The notes: generated by a model from the sequence alone, not told the origin. Positions 33,623 to 44,260 are shown, counted from the stretch's first letter. The stretch: 64,000 nt of DNA from Actinomadura graeca (GCF_019175365.1 NZ_CP059572.1:372001-436000), one strand, 5' to 3'. A program made the numbers and translations.

Positions 33623-35315
33623 GGTCGAACGCCGTGCCCGCGCGGGCGCGTGCCGCCTCCCGCGCCTCCAGCCACACCTTCTCCCCCACCTTGTAGGCGA
33701 TGGCCTGGGCGGGGAGCCCCAGGTACCGGTCGACCTCGAAGGTGATCGCCGCCTCCGGCTGCGGGCCCGCGTGGGCGCGCAGGAACTCCAGGGCCAGCTG
33801 CGGGGTCCACCGTTCGCCCTCGTGGAAGCCCGTCCCGGCGGGGATCGGCAGTTCCAGGTGCATCCCGATGTCGAGGATCACGCGGGCGGCGCGGAACTGC
33901 TGGCCGCCCGCCAGCATGCCCAGCAGGTGCGCCGGGTCGTGGTAGTAGCCCAGCTCGCCCATGAGCCGTTCGGCGTACAGGCCCCAGCCCTCGCAGTACC
34001 CGGGGTACAGCTCGCTGGACAGCCGCTGGAACCGGTTGAGGCCGGTGTTGAGGATGGTCACGCCGAGTTGCAGGTGGTGGCCGGGGACGCCCTCGTGGAA
34101 CATGATGCCCGGCACCGTCCAGGTGACGATGTCCTGGTCGCGGTCCTTGACCGTCCACCACACCCGCCCGGGGCGCGACAGGTCCTCCGACGGCGCCAGG
34201 TAGTAGATCCCCGACTCCACCGGCGGGATGCGGCACTCGATCCGCCGCAGCGGCGCGGGGATGTCGAAGTGGACGCCGTCCAGGTCGCCGATCGCCCGGT
34301 CGGCCAGTTCCTGGATCCACGCCCGGAACGCGTCCGCGCCGTGGATGCGGTAGGCGGGGTCGTTGTCCAGCGCGGCGCGGACCGCCGGCAGCGGCTCGCC
34401 CGGCAGGATCCGCTCCCCCGCCTCGTCCATCTCGGTCTCGATCCGGGCCAGTTCCTCCCAGCCCCACGCGTAGGTCTCCTCCAGGTCCAGGGTGGTGCCC
34501 AGCAGGTCGCGGACGCCGAGCCGGTACCGGTCGGCGCCCAGCGCGTCGCGTTCGGGGGCGCGGGGGGCCAGCTCGCCCGACAGGAACTCGGCGAACTCGG
34601 CCAGGGCGCGTGACGCGGCGGCGACGGCGTCGTCGAGTTCGCCGCGCAGGGGGCCGCCGCCGTGCCGGGCGGTGATCTCGGCCAGGCAGCCGGGGGTCTC
34701 CAGGCAGCTCTGGACGTTGCGGGCGATCTGGCGGCGGGCGACGATCCGCCCGTTCTGGCAGGCGCGGAGCAGCCCGGTGCGCAGGTCCCGCAGCGCGCCG
34801 GGCAGGGCCCGCAGGCGTCCGCGGACGGCGTCCCAGTCGGTGTCGTCGCCGCGGTCCAGGAGCTCGATCGCGATGCGGAGCCGCTGCAGTGGTCCTTCCA
34901 GGGTGTTCAGGGCCGTGTCGTGGACGTGGGCGTCGTGCAGGGCCAGGTCGGTCTCCAGCCGTTCGCGGAGGACGGCCGCGGCGATGCGGTCGGCGTCGGC
35001 GGCGGTTCCGGGGACGGTGCTGGGAGCGGCACCGGCGGTGGGGGTGGGGGTGGGGGTGGGGGTGGCGCCGTTCTGGGCGCCGGGGCGGGTGCCGCCGGTG
35101 GCGGCGGGAGCGGATGCGGGGGGAGCGGCGGGGGCGACGGCGTTCAGGCGGGCCAGGGTGGCGCGGGCCAGATCGGCGCGGGCCGCGAGCCCGTCGGGGC
35201 CGTAGTCGGTCAGACGGGAGTCCTGCCCGGCGATCCCCATGATCGCCGCCTGGCACGGGTCCAGGGCGGCGAGCTCGTCCATGTAACGGTCGACGAGGTC
35301 ATCCAGTGCGGTCAT
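33543..35315 (-). CDS. DUF885 family protein, zinc-dependent peptidase-like
   Basis: A 590-residue DUF885 protein. The signature FHEGVPGHHLQLG supplies an HExxxHH-like metal site; YPGYCEGWGLYAERLMGELGYY follows, with the expected Glu. VTWTVPGIM precedes it. The family is related to M32-like helical metallopeptidases, but activity is mostly unproven. An insert at about residues 60-110 is Pro/Thr/Ala-rich with four Pro-Thr units. ATG 35315 appears leaderless: TAGCCT ends 6 nt upstream. No signal peptide, so it is cytoplasmic. Monocistronic. Confidence 0.92.
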   Translation of the reverse strand: MTALDDLVDRYMDELAALDPCQAAIMGIAGQDSRLTDYGPDGLAARADLARATLARLNAVAPAAPPASAPAATGGTRPGAQNGATPTPTPTPTAGAAPSTVPGTAADADRIAAAVLRERLETDLALHDAHVHDTALNTLEGPLQRLRIAIELLDRGDDTDWDAVRGRLRALPGALRDLRTGLLRACQNGRIVARRQIARNVQSCLETPGCLAEITARHGGGPLRGELDDAVAAASRALAEFAEFLSGELAPRAPERDALGADRYRLGVRDLLGTTLDLEETYAWGWEELARIETEMDEAGERILPGEPLPAVRAALDNDPAYRIHGADAFRAWIQELADRAIGDLDGVHFDIPAPLRRIECRIPPVESGIYYLAPSEDLSRPGRVWWTVKDRDQDIVTWTVPGIMFHEGVPGHHLQLGVTILNTGLNRFQRLSSELYPGYCEGWGLYAERLMGELGYYHDPAHLLGMLAGGQQFRAARVILDIGMHLELPIPAGTGFHEGERWTPQLALEFLRAHAGPQPEAAITFEVDRYLGLPAQAIAYKVGEKVWLEAREAARARAGTAFDLKEFHRRALDLGPMGLDRMRAELTRA

Positions 35316-35780
35316 CGCCCAAGGCTACGGCGCGCCGCCCCTGTAGGGCGATCATGTGTTCAGAGGGGCCTGCGGCGCGGCCGCGTGTCGGCCGGGGGGC
35401 GTGGCGTCACCCGCCCGTCACCTGGGTGTCATGGTGGCGCCCGCGTCACACCCGTCCGCCTGGTCTCCGCCCGTCCCGGGCGGCGGTGCGGAGGCGGCCG
35501 TGACCTGGGCGGATTCCGGCGGCGGCGCCGCTGGGCCGGCGGGGGCCGCGCCGCCGCGTCCGCCGGCGGCGGGGTGATGCGGGCGCCGGGCGCGCGTCCG
35601 GCCGCCGGTGTTCGGCGCGTCCGGGACAGACCCGCGGACACCGTGTTCTGAACCGTCGCATAATGCCGCGCGTCCGTGGCCGGAATCCCCTCGCCGGGCG
35701 GAGCGGCGCGGCGGCGGACCTCGCCGGGCCGGGCGGCAGGCGCGGGGGCGCCCGCCCCCGCCGGTGCGGGGGCGGATGCG
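35316..35780. other. Intergenic region without a supported gene
   Basis: About 465 bp between the divergently placed DUF885 promoter and the 3' end of the LysE gene. Short open frames have no recognisable features. No hairpin or RNA element was identified with confidence. Confidence 0.5.
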
Positions 35781-36443
35781 TCAGCGGGTCTCGGCCGCCA
35801 GCCGCACCCCCAGGCCCACCAGCACCACGCCCGACACCTGCTCCAGGCGCCGCCGCACCACCGGGCGGCCCAGCGCCCGCCGTGCCGCGCCCACCAGCCA
35901 CACCACCGCCGTGTACCAGGCCAGGTCGATCAGCGCCCACAGCACCGAGAGGACCGCCAGCGCCACCGGCACCGGCCACCCTCCGGGGACGAACTGCGGC
36001 AGGAACGACACCGCGAACACCCCGGCCTTGGGGTTCGCGGCGTTGGTGGCCAGCCCGAGCCGGAAGCACCGCCACCCCGTCACCGCTCCCCCGCCGTCCC
36101 CCACGGTGCCGGGGGTGTGGTCCACAGCGGCGTGGTCCACGCCGGCGGCCGGCGCACCCCGGCGGGCCTGCCACAACGCCCGCGCCCCGAACCACACCAG
36201 CACGCCCGCGCCGAGGACCCGCAGCCCGTCGTAGGCCAGCCGCGACGCCACCAGCAGCGCCGACAGGCCGGCGGCCGCCGCCAGCCCCCACGCCAGCACA
36301 CCGGCCTCGTTGCCCAGCACCGTCGCCAGCCCGCCGCGGCGTCCCGCCCGCAGCGACTGACGCATGATCACGACCGTGCTCGGGCCCGGCGCGACCGCGA
36401 TCAGCACCGCCGCGCCCGTGAAGGCGATCAGAGTCTCCGGCAT
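35781..36443 (-). CDS. LysE family amino-acid exporter
   Basis: A 220-residue RhtB/LysE transporter with six helices. The family motif AVAPGPSTVVIMRQSLRAGRRGGLATVLGNEAG is at residues 15-48, and GLATNAANPKAGVFAVSFLPQFVP is the second conserved block. It should export amino acids or related metabolites across the cytoplasmic membrane. A Gly/Asp/His-rich loop (about 95-125) lies between helices. AT-rich sequence at 36480-36530 upstream probably contains its promoter. Confidence 0.93.
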   Translation of the reverse strand: MPETLIAFTGAAVLIAVAPGPSTVVIMRQSLRAGRRGGLATVLGNEAGVLAWGLAAAAGLSALLVASRLAYDGLRVLGAGVLVWFGARALWQARRGAPAAGVDHAAVDHTPGTVGDGGGAVTGWRCFRLGLATNAANPKAGVFAVSFLPQFVPGGWPVPVALAVLSVLWALIDLAWYTAVVWLVGAARRALGRPVVRRRLEQVSGVVLVGLGVRLAAETR

Positions 36444-36561
36444 CCCCTCATGCTGCCCACGCCCGGCCCGCCACGCAACGGAGAAAACCCTTGAAACCAG
36501 CCAAAAGGCCCCAATGCGGGATACGCCGCTACAGAGCGCCTGCCACGTCCGGACCCACCGG

Positions 36562-37362
36562 TCAGACGGGGCCTCCGTCGTCCCCGCCGCCGCCCGGCGG
36601 CGTCGGCCCCGGCGACACCGGGTCAGACGGGGTCACCGGCGGCGGAGACGGCGACGGCCGCGGCGACGACGGCCCCTGCGACGGAGACGGCACCTGCGCC
36701 GTCGGCGTCGGCTCCGGCGGAAGCGGCGGCGGCTCCTTCACCTCCGGCTGACACGCGAACAACACCCCCATCAGCAACGCCAGCACCAGCAGCGCCGCCG
36801 CCAGCGACAGCACCGCCGCCACCATGTTCCGCTCCGGCGGCCGCTCCCCTGCCAGCCCCGGCTGCGCCGCCGGCCGCTCCTGCGGACGATCCAGCGCCGG
36901 CTCACCCGACCCCAGCCAGTACGGCTGGAACCCCGGCCCGCGCCGCCCCCACCGCCCCCGGAACGACCCCTCCAAGAGCACCGGCTCCAAGAACCGCTCC
37001 GCGCCCGCCCGCTCCGCCTCGTACGCCGTGGCCACCCACGGCGCCGGGCCGTCCGGCTGCGCCGCCACCACCGGCGCCGCTCCCCCCGCCGCCCGGCCTC
37101 CCACCGGCCCCGGGCGCCCAGGAGGCCCCGGGGGTCCCGGCGGGCCGCCCGGACCGGGGACCGCCGCGTTGATCGCCGCCCGGAACCGGCCGCGCGCCGC
37201 CGCGTCGCCCGCCGCGCCCCGGTTCAGCACCGCCACGCTCGCGCGGCGCCCCTCCCCGTCCACCCCCAGGAACACGATCCCCGCCGGCGTCTCCGACAAC
37301 CGCGCCGACAGGCGGAACGGTCCCAGCTGCGCGGGATCACCCGGCGGCAACGGCCTCGACAT
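36562..37362 (-). CDS. Single-pass membrane protein with kinase-like N-terminal remnant
   Basis: A 266-residue protein. Residues 10-65 (LGPFRLSARLSETPAGIVFLGVDGEGRRASVAVLN, then RFRAAI) mimic the N-lobe start of actinobacterial Ser/Thr kinases (GxYRLxxRLGxGGMGxVYLG...VAVKVL), but the Gly-loop and catalytic Lys are degenerate and no C-lobe follows. A Gly/Pro-rich spacer, one transmembrane helix (about 185-205, ending LLMGVLFAC) and a Pro/Ser/Thr-rich tail complete it. ATG 37362 is leaderless-like (TAGTGT six nt upstream). Divergent from the MoxR operon. Function unknown; the kinase link is inference. Confidence 0.7.
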   Translation of the reverse strand: MSRPLPPGDPAQLGPFRLSARLSETPAGIVFLGVDGEGRRASVAVLNRGAAGDAAARGRFRAAINAAVPGPGGPPGPPGPPGRPGPVGGRAAGGAAPVVAAQPDGPAPWVATAYEAERAGAERFLEPVLLEGSFRGRWGRRGPGFQPYWLGSGEPALDRPQERPAAQPGLAGERPPERNMVAAVLSLAAALLVLALLMGVLFACQPEVKEPPPLPPEPTPTAQVPSPSQGPSSPRPSPSPPPVTPSDPVSPGPTPPGGGGDDGGPV

Positions 37363-37660
37363 GCCGCCACACTAACAATCCCGCCCCCGCCACGGCCGCC
37401 CCCGAGACGACGCGGGCACAACGCGGACCCGACACGCGAACGACCCGGACCCCGCCCCCGGACCCCGGACCCAGCCCGGGCTCGCCGCAGGCCGGGCACC
37501 GGCCCGGAACCGGACCGCGGCCCGGCCCCGTACCACCCCCTGGACACACCCCCGAACCGATCACCTCCGACACGCAGGTATCCGGCACGAACGGGTACAA
37601 GTGATCGCGTAGGGTCAGAAGGCGCCCGCCCGCACACCCGAGGACACCGAGGGACACCAG

Positions 37661-38673
<1,013 letters not shown>

Positions 38674-38677
<4 letters not shown>

Positions 38678-39717
38678 GCGCCCGGGTCGCCCAGCTCGCA
38701 CCCGAACGCACCCTGCGGCGCCTGGAACTGCAGGTCACCCGCCGCCTCGACGGCCTGCTCAACGGCGAGCACCTCGGCCTGCTCCCCGGCCCCGGCACCG
38801 AAAGCGCCGAGGCCCGCCTCTACCAGCCCGGCGAGGACGACGTCCGCCACATGGACTGGGCCGTCACCGCCCGCACCACCACCCCCCACGTCCGCGACCT
38901 CATCGCCGACCACGAACTCGAGGCGTGGTCCCTGGTCGATCTCACGCCCAGCATGGACTTCGGCACCGGCACCCTCGTCAAACGCGACCTCGCCGCCGCC
39001 GCCCTCGCCGCCGTCGGGTTCCTCACCGTCCGCCTCGGCGACCGCGCCGGCGCCTACCTGCTGCACCGCGACGGGCTGCGCCGCCGCCCCGCCCGCACCG
39101 GCAAGGCCGCCATGTACGCCCTCCTGCAGGCCGTCCTGGACGCCCCCGCCACCGGCGCCGCCCCCGGCGAGACCACCATGACCGGCGCCCGCGCCGGCCT
39201 GTCACGCGGCACCGCCCCCCACGGCGACCTCGCCGCCGCCATCACCTCCCTGGACCGCGGCCAGACCCGCCGCGGCCTCCGCGTGATCATCTCCGACTTC
39301 CTCGCGCCCCTCGACGACCCCGGCGGCACCGGCACCGGCGGCGGTCCCGCGGCGGCAGGGCACGTCCAGCCGCCCTGGGAACGGCCCCTGCGCCGCCTGT
39401 CCGCCCGCCACCAGGTCCTCGCCATCGAGATCATCGACCCGCGCGAACTCGACCTCCCCGACGTCGGCCTCATCGAGATGAGCGACCCCGAGACCGGCGC
39501 CGTCCACGAGATCGTCCTCAGCCGCCGCGTCCGCGAACGCTACGCCGCCGCGGCCGCCGCCCAGCGCGAACGCACCCGCGCCGCGCTGCGCCGCAGCGGC
39601 GCCCACCACCTCGTCCTGCGCACCGACCGCGACTGGATCACCGACATCGCCCGCTTCGCCCTCCGCCAGCGCCGCGCCGCCGGACGACCCGTCACCACCG
39701 CCGGAGCGCGACCATGA
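38674..39717 (+). CDS. DUF58 domain protein
   Basis: A 347-residue protein of the MoxR-associated DUF58 family. Residues 50-100 hold the conserved block (ARLYQPGEDDVRHMDWAVTARTTTPHVRDLI), followed by a VWA-like LVDLTPSMDFG. The second half is alpha/beta with LRVIISDFLAPL and VLAIEIIDPRE. DUF58 proteins partner MoxR and VWA proteins in envelope or stress complexes. Start overlaps moxR; stop overlaps the VWA gene (ATGA), so all three are co-translated. Confidence 0.95.
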
Positions 39718-40661
39718 CCTTCCTGTCACCCGAGCGCCTCTGGCTGCTGGCACTGGCCCCGCTGCTGGCCGCCGCCTACCTGCTGCTGCAGATGCGCCGC
39801 CGCAAGTACGCCGTCCGCTTCACCAACCTCGCGCTGCTGTCCCAGGTCGCCCCCCGGCGCCCCGGCTGGCGCCGCCACGTCGCCGCCGCCCTGTTCCTCA
39901 TCATGATCGTGCTGATGATGATCGGGTTCGCGCGCCCCGCGACGTCGGTGAAGGTCCCCCGCGACCGCGCCACCATCATGGTCGCCGTCGACGTGTCCCT
40001 GTCGATGATGGCCCGCGACGTCGCCCCCTCCCGCTTCGACGCCGCCAAGAGCGCCGCCAAGACCTTCATCCGCGAGCTGCCCTCCCGCTTCAACGTCGGC
40101 GTGGTGTCCTTCGCCGGCAGCGCCAACCTCGTCGCCGCGCCGACCGCCGACCGCGACGCCGCCATCGCCTCCCTCGACCAGCTCGTCCTGGCCAAGCGCA
40201 CCGCGATCGGCGAGGCCGTCTTCACCTCCCTGCAGGGCGTCCGCAGCTTCGACGCCCAGGCCAGCCAGGACCCCCCGCCCGCCCACATCGTGCTGCTGTC
40301 CGACGGCGACAACACCACCGGGCGCACCGTCCAGGAGGCCATCGACGCCAGCCGCGCCGCGCACGTCCCGGTGTCCACCATCGCGTTCGGGACCCCCTAC
40401 GGCACCGTCGACATCGAGGGCGAGACCACCAGCGTCTCGGTGAACAAGGAGACCCTCAAGACCCTCGCCGACAGCACCCAGGGCAAGGCGTACGAGGCCG
40501 CCGACGCCGGCCAGCTCGACGAGGTCTACGCCAACATCGGCAGCTCCCTGGGCTTCAAGACCGAGCACCGCGACGTCGCCGCCCGCTACACCGGCCTGGC
40601 GCTGCTGTTCGCGCTCGCCGCCGGAGGCGCGTCCCTCGCCTGGTTCTCCCGCCTGCCCTGA
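39714..40661 (+). CDS. VWA domain membrane protein (BatA-like)
   Basis: A 315-residue protein. An N-terminal helix (LWLLALAPLLAAAYLLL), a second one at 55-73, an extracytoplasmic von Willebrand A domain with MIDAS DVSLS (Asp93, Ser95, Ser97) and DGDNTTGR, and a C-terminal helix. This is the architecture of BatA/BatB. The MIDAS site binds Mg2+ and a ligand protein; MoxR is thought to remodel such complexes. It is the last gene of the operon. Confidence 0.95.
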   Translation: MTFLSPERLWLLALAPLLAAAYLLLQMRRRKYAVRFTNLALLSQVAPRRPGWRRHVAAALFLIMIVLMMIGFARPATSVKVPRDRATIMVAVDVSLSMMARDVAPSRFDAAKSAAKTFIRELPSRFNVGVVSFAGSANLVAAPTADRDAAIASLDQLVLAKRTAIGEAVFTSLQGVRSFDAQASQDPPPAHIVLLSDGDNTTGRTVQEAIDASRAAHVPVSTIAFGTPYGTVDIEGETTSVSVNKETLKTLADSTQGKAYEAADAGQLDEVYANIGSSLGFKTEHRDVAARYTGLALLFALAAGGASLAWFSRLP

Positions 40662-40754
40662 CACCCCCCGCCCTGCCCCGGGGACCCCCGGGGATCCCCT
40701 GGGCCGCCCGCATGCGGCGCGGGTACGACCCGGACGCTGATACGGTCGGCCGAC

Positions 40755-41411
40755 GTGGGGGAACACTACTTCGCCGAACGTCCCGCCGCCGCCGGACGCC
40801 GCCGCACCGTCGATCTCGTCCTGCCCGACCTCCACCTGCGCCTGCAGACCGACAGCGGCATGTTCTCCCCCGACCGCGTCGACCCCGGCACCCGCGTCCT
40901 GCTGGAGACCGTCCCCCCTCCCCCACCCGGCGGGGACCTCCTCGACCTCGGCTGCGGATACGGCCCCATCGCCCTCACCATGGCCCGCCGCTCGCCGCAG
41001 GCGAGCGTATGGGGTGTGGATGTGAACCGGCGTGCATTGGAGCTGGCGGAGGGTAATGCCACTGCCGCCGGGCTTGACAATGTAAGGTTCACGGTGGCGG
41101 ACGGGATCGACCCCAGCCTGCGATTCGCGGCGATCTGGTCCAACCCCCCGATCCGCATCGGCAAGGCCGTCCTGCACGACCTCCTGCTCGCCTGGTTGCC
41201 CCGCCTCTCCCCCGGCGGCGCCGCCCACCTCGTCGTCCAGAAGCACCTCGGCTCGGACTCCCTGCAACGCTGGCTGAACGCCCAGGGCCTGCCCGCCGAG
41301 CGGATCGCGTCCCGGTCCGCCTATCGCGTCCTGCGCGTCACCCCCGCCGCCACCGGCGATCCCGAGGACCCCGGCGGTCCCGGCAGTCCCGTGCAAGGAG
41401 CACCCCGATGA
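40755..41411 (+). CDS. RsmC-like class I SAM methyltransferase
   Basis: A 218-residue methyltransferase matching the C-terminal half of RsmC: HYFAERPAAAGRRRTVDL, SGMFSPDRVDPGTRVLLETVP, SAM motif LLDLGCGYGPIALTMAR and the catalytic NPPIRIGKAVLHDLL. It probably methylates N2 of a guanine in rRNA. The start is GTG 40755; TACGGT lies 8 nt upstream. Codons in about 41007-41100 are unlike the rest of the gene (GTA, AAT, ACT, CTT, AGG, TTG). Overlaps the TrmH-family gene by 4 bp. Confidence 0.92.
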   Translation: MGEHYFAERPAAAGRRRTVDLVLPDLHLRLQTDSGMFSPDRVDPGTRVLLETVPPPPPGGDLLDLGCGYGPIALTMARRSPQASVWGVDVNRRALELAEGNATAAGLDNVRFTVADGIDPSLRFAAIWSNPPIRIGKAVLHDLLLAWLPRLSPGGAAHLVVQKHLGSDSLQRWLNAQGLPAERIASRSAYRVLRVTPAATGDPEDPGGPGSPVQGAPR

Positions 41412-41959
41412 GCACCCCCGACCCCGCGCAGGGACGCCGGCAGCTGCGGCCCACCGACGTCAAGCGCCTCAACCGCGACTGGCGCCGCCGCACCGGCGGC
41501 CGCCTCGGGCTGCTCGTCGAATCGGTCACCCAGCCCTTCAACACCGGCTCCATCATCCGCAGCGCCGCCGCGTTCGGCGTCGAGCACCTCTGGCTCGCCG
41601 GGAACGCCACGCCCCCCACCCACCGCAACGTCGCCAAGACCGCCCTCGGCACCGAACGGCTCCTGCCCTGGGAGCACGCCGGCACCGCCGCCGAGGCCGC
41701 CGCCGCCGTCCGCAAGGCGGGCCTGCGGATCATCGCGATCGAGCTGACCACCGACGCCGTCCCCCTGCACGAGGCGCCCCTGGCCGGCGACATCTGCCTG
41801 GCCGTCGGCGGCGAGGACCACGGCTGCTCCCCCGCCCTGCTCGCCGCCGCCGACACCGTCGCCTACATCCCCCAGGTCGGGCGCGTCGGCTCCCTCAACG
41901 TCGCCGTCGCCACCGCCATCGCCCTCGCCGAGGCCCGCCGCCGCGAATGGGCCGACTGA
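41408..41959 (+). CDS. TrmH/SpoU family RNA methyltransferase
   Basis: A 183-residue SPOUT methyltransferase. The SpoU motifs are present: VTQPFNTGSIIRSAAAFGVEHLWLAG (motif 1 with Asn and Arg), ICLAVGGEDHGCS (motif 2) and VAYIPQVGRVGSLNVAVATAIAL (motif 3). It should 2'-O-methylate a tRNA or rRNA ribose. The short length and PQVGRVGSLNV are typical of the TrmL/TrmH-like group. Co-translated with the RsmC-like gene. Confidence 0.93.
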   Translation: MSTPDPAQGRRQLRPTDVKRLNRDWRRRTGGRLGLLVESVTQPFNTGSIIRSAAAFGVEHLWLAGNATPPTHRNVAKTALGTERLLPWEHAGTAAEAAAAVRKAGLRIIAIELTTDAVPLHEAPLAGDICLAVGGEDHGCSPALLAAADTVAYIPQVGRVGSLNVAVATAIALAEARRREWAD

Positions 41960-41972
41960 CCCCTCCCCCGCC

Positions 41973-43637
41973 TCACGCCTCGGGAGCGCCCGCACGCCCG
42001 GCGCGCCGCCCCCTGCCACCGGCCCCGGCATCAGGCACGATACGGGCACCACCGGACGGCGGCCGCCGCCGCACCGGCCCGCCCCTCACCAGCGCGCACG
42101 CGACGGCACCGGCCGCGATCACCGCGACGGGCAGGGCCAGCGCCGGCCGCATCGCGTGGACGAACCCGTGCTCATAGGCCGACGCCGCCGCCTGCCGGAT
42201 CTGCTCGGCCACGCCCGGCGGCGTGCCCGGCGGCGGATCCAGAGCCCCGCCGGCCCGCCCCGCACCGGCCCCCAGGCCCCGTCCCGGCACATCGCCGAAC
42301 CCGGCGACGAACCCGCCGCGGACGTCCGCCGGAAGCGCCCCGGCCCGCCGGGACGCCTCGTCCCGGACCGCGGCCGCCAGGCGGTTCTGCAGCACCGCGC
42401 CGACCGCGGCGCTGCCGGCGATCGTGCCGATCTGCCGGATCGTGTTCAGCACCCCGGAGGCGGCCCCGGCCATCGCGGGCTCCACGCCGCGCATCGCGAC
42501 GCTCACCATCGGGCCGAACACGCAGCCGGTCCCGGCCCCGGCCACCAGCAGCGGCGCCTGGAGCCCGTACCAGGTGCTTTCCACTCCGGCGGCCAGCGCC
42601 AGCCACGCCATCCCCGTCCCGAACGACACGAGCCCGCCCACCAGGACCGACGTGCCGCCGGACCGGTCGGCCATCCGGCCCGCGACCGGCGACACCAGCG
42701 CCGACACCACCATCGCCGGGGCCATCACCAGGCCCGCCTCCAGCGCGCCGAAGGCCAGCACCGACTGCAGGTACAGCATCACCGGCAGGAACAACCCGAT
42801 CATCCCGACCTGGACCGCCGCCGCCACCCCGCTCATCACCGCGAACCCGCGATCGCGGAACAGCGCGAACGGCAGCAGCGGCTCGCGGTCCTGCCGCGAC
42901 GCCTGATGGACCAGGAACACCGCCAGCAGCACCACCGACCCCGCCAGCAGCGCCCAGATCCCCGCGTTCCAGCCGTACCGCTGGCCCTCGGTGAGCCCGA
43001 ACGTCAGGCACAGCAGCGCCGCCGTGGCCAGCACGACACCCGGCACGTCCAGCCGGTGCCGCGCACCCTGCCGCACGTCGGGCACCAGCACGGCGGCCAG
43101 CACGAGCACCGCCACGCCGACCGGGACGTTCACCACGAAGATCCACCGCCAGCCGGCGGCGGCGACCAGGAACCCGCCGAGCGTCGGCCCGGCGATCGTC
43201 GCCAGGCCCGCGACCCCGCCCCACACGCCGAGCGCCGCACCCCGCCGCTCGGGCGGGAACGCCGCGATTATGAGCGTCATCGTCTGCGGCAGCAGCGCCG
43301 CCGCGCCCAGCCCCTGCACGGCACGCGCCGCGATCAGCTGCGCCGGGCCCTGCGCCAGGGCGCACAGCACCGACGCGAGGGTGAACAGCGCCACGCCCCC
43401 GGCGAACAGGGCGCGCGGCCCGTGCACGTCGCCCAGCCTGCCGGCGGTGATGAGCAGCGCCGCCAGGACGAGCACGTACACGTTGATCACCCACAGCGCC
43501 TCGTCGAGCGAGGCGCCCAGCCCGCCGATCATGCTGGGGAGGGCGACGTTCACGGCCGTCAGGTCCAGCAGGGTCAGGAAGAACCCCAGGCTGAGCGTCA
43601 CCAGCACCGCCCAGGGATCACCGCGCCACCTGCGCAT
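41973..43637 (-). CDS. DHA2-type MFS multidrug exporter (EmrB/QacA-like)
   Basis: A 554-residue transporter with 14 predicted helices. Motif D1-like LDLTAVNVALPSMIGGLGAS, motif A-like GRLGDVHGPRALFAGG, and motif C GVWGGVAGLATIAGPTLGGFLVAAAGWRWIFVVNVPVG are diagnostic of the 14-TMS family. It exports drugs or toxic compounds using proton motive force. ATG 43637 was preferred because of GAGGGGGG upstream; GTG 43667 is possible. It lies downstream of the RHH-VOC genes, suggesting a resistance operon. Confidence 0.94.
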   Translation of the reverse strand: MRRWRGDPWAVLVTLSLGFFLTLLDLTAVNVALPSMIGGLGASLDEALWVINVYVLVLAALLITAGRLGDVHGPRALFAGGVALFTLASVLCALAQGPAQLIAARAVQGLGAAALLPQTMTLIIAAFPPERRGAALGVWGGVAGLATIAGPTLGGFLVAAAGWRWIFVVNVPVGVAVLVLAAVLVPDVRQGARHRLDVPGVVLATAALLCLTFGLTEGQRYGWNAGIWALLAGSVVLLAVFLVHQASRQDREPLLPFALFRDRGFAVMSGVAAAVQVGMIGLFLPVMLYLQSVLAFGALEAGLVMAPAMVVSALVSPVAGRMADRSGGTSVLVGGLVSFGTGMAWLALAAGVESTWYGLQAPLLVAGAGTGCVFGPMVSVAMRGVEPAMAGAASGVLNTIRQIGTIAGSAAVGAVLQNRLAAAVRDEASRRAGALPADVRGGFVAGFGDVPGRGLGAGAGRAGGALDPPPGTPPGVAEQIRQAAASAYEHGFVHAMRPALALPVAVIAAGAVACALVRGGPVRRRPPSGGARIVPDAGAGGRGRRAGRAGAPEA

Positions 43638-43694
43638 CCCAGCCCCCCTCACCGCGGCCCTCGCCACCGCGTCCGCCCTTCCCGCCCAGCCCTG

Positions 43695-44057
43695 TCAGCC
43701 CTGCTCGGTTCCGTCAGGCTTCGCCGGGGCCTGCAGGCTCCACAGCCGCCCGTCGGGATCGCGGACGGTCATCTCCCGGGTCCCGTAGTGGGTGTCGGTG
43801 AACGGCGTCACCACCTCGACCTGCGGACCGGCGTGGAACGCCTCCGGGTCGGGCACCCTCAGCGCGAGCCGGACCTGGGGCTCGCGGTCCTCGGGGATCT
43901 CGGCGATGAACACATACGGGCCGTCCCCGTTGCGGAGCTGCCCCGAGCCGTGGCCGGTCGAGAACTCCAGCTCGAACCCCAGCGCCTGGAAGAACCCGGC
44001 CGCCTTCCCCCAGTTGTGGGTCTCCAGGAACACGGCCTCGATTCCCTCGGTCGGCAT
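43695..44057 (-). CDS. VOC (glyoxalase/bleomycin-resistance) family protein
   Basis: A 120-residue single-module pair of beta-alpha-beta-beta-beta units: EAVFLETHNWGKAAGFFQALGFELEF, VFIAEIPED, FTDTHYGTREMTVRDPDGRLWSLQAP. His13 and Glu in the final strands (MTVRDPDG region) are plausible metal ligands. Members bind antibiotics or catalyse metal-dependent isomerisation. It is between the RHH regulator (1-nt gap) and the exporter, so resistance by sequestration is a reasonable but unproven role. Confidence 0.9.
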   Translation of the reverse strand: MPTEGIEAVFLETHNWGKAAGFFQALGFELEFSTGHGSGQLRNGDGPYVFIAEIPEDREPQVRLALRVPDPEAFHAGPQVEVVTPFTDTHYGTREMTVRDPDGRLWSLQAPAKPDGTEQG

Positions 44058-44058
44058 G

Positions 44059-44253
44059 TCATCTCCCCTTGTCTCGTCCCGATGGTCGCTCCGGCGGGCG
44101 GCGCTGCTCCTGGACCCCCGCGAGGTAGGCGCGCAGAGCCTCGGCGACCAGCGCCGACAGCGACAGCCCCGACTCGATGGAGTGGTGCTTGACCTGCTTG
44201 ATCAGACTGATCGGCAGGTACACGTTGAACTGCTTGACGTCCTCGTCGCCCAC
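44059..44253 (-). CDS. Ribbon-helix-helix (CopG/MetJ-type) transcriptional regulator
   Basis: A 64-residue protein with an RHH fold: beta strand [24 protein letters not shown], helices with [16 protein letters not shown]. The dimeric strand inserts in the major groove. GTG 44253 is leaderless, with TAGCGT (44266-44261) exactly 7 nt upstream. The -10 sits inside an array of CTAG repeats, which is the obvious autoregulatory operator. It probably represses itself together with the VOC and MFS genes downstream. Confidence 0.9.
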   Translation of the reverse strand: MGDEDVKQFNVYLPISLIKQVKHHSIESGLSLSALVAEALRAYLAGVQEQRRPPERPSGRDKGR

Positions 44254-44260
44254 GTCCCCG

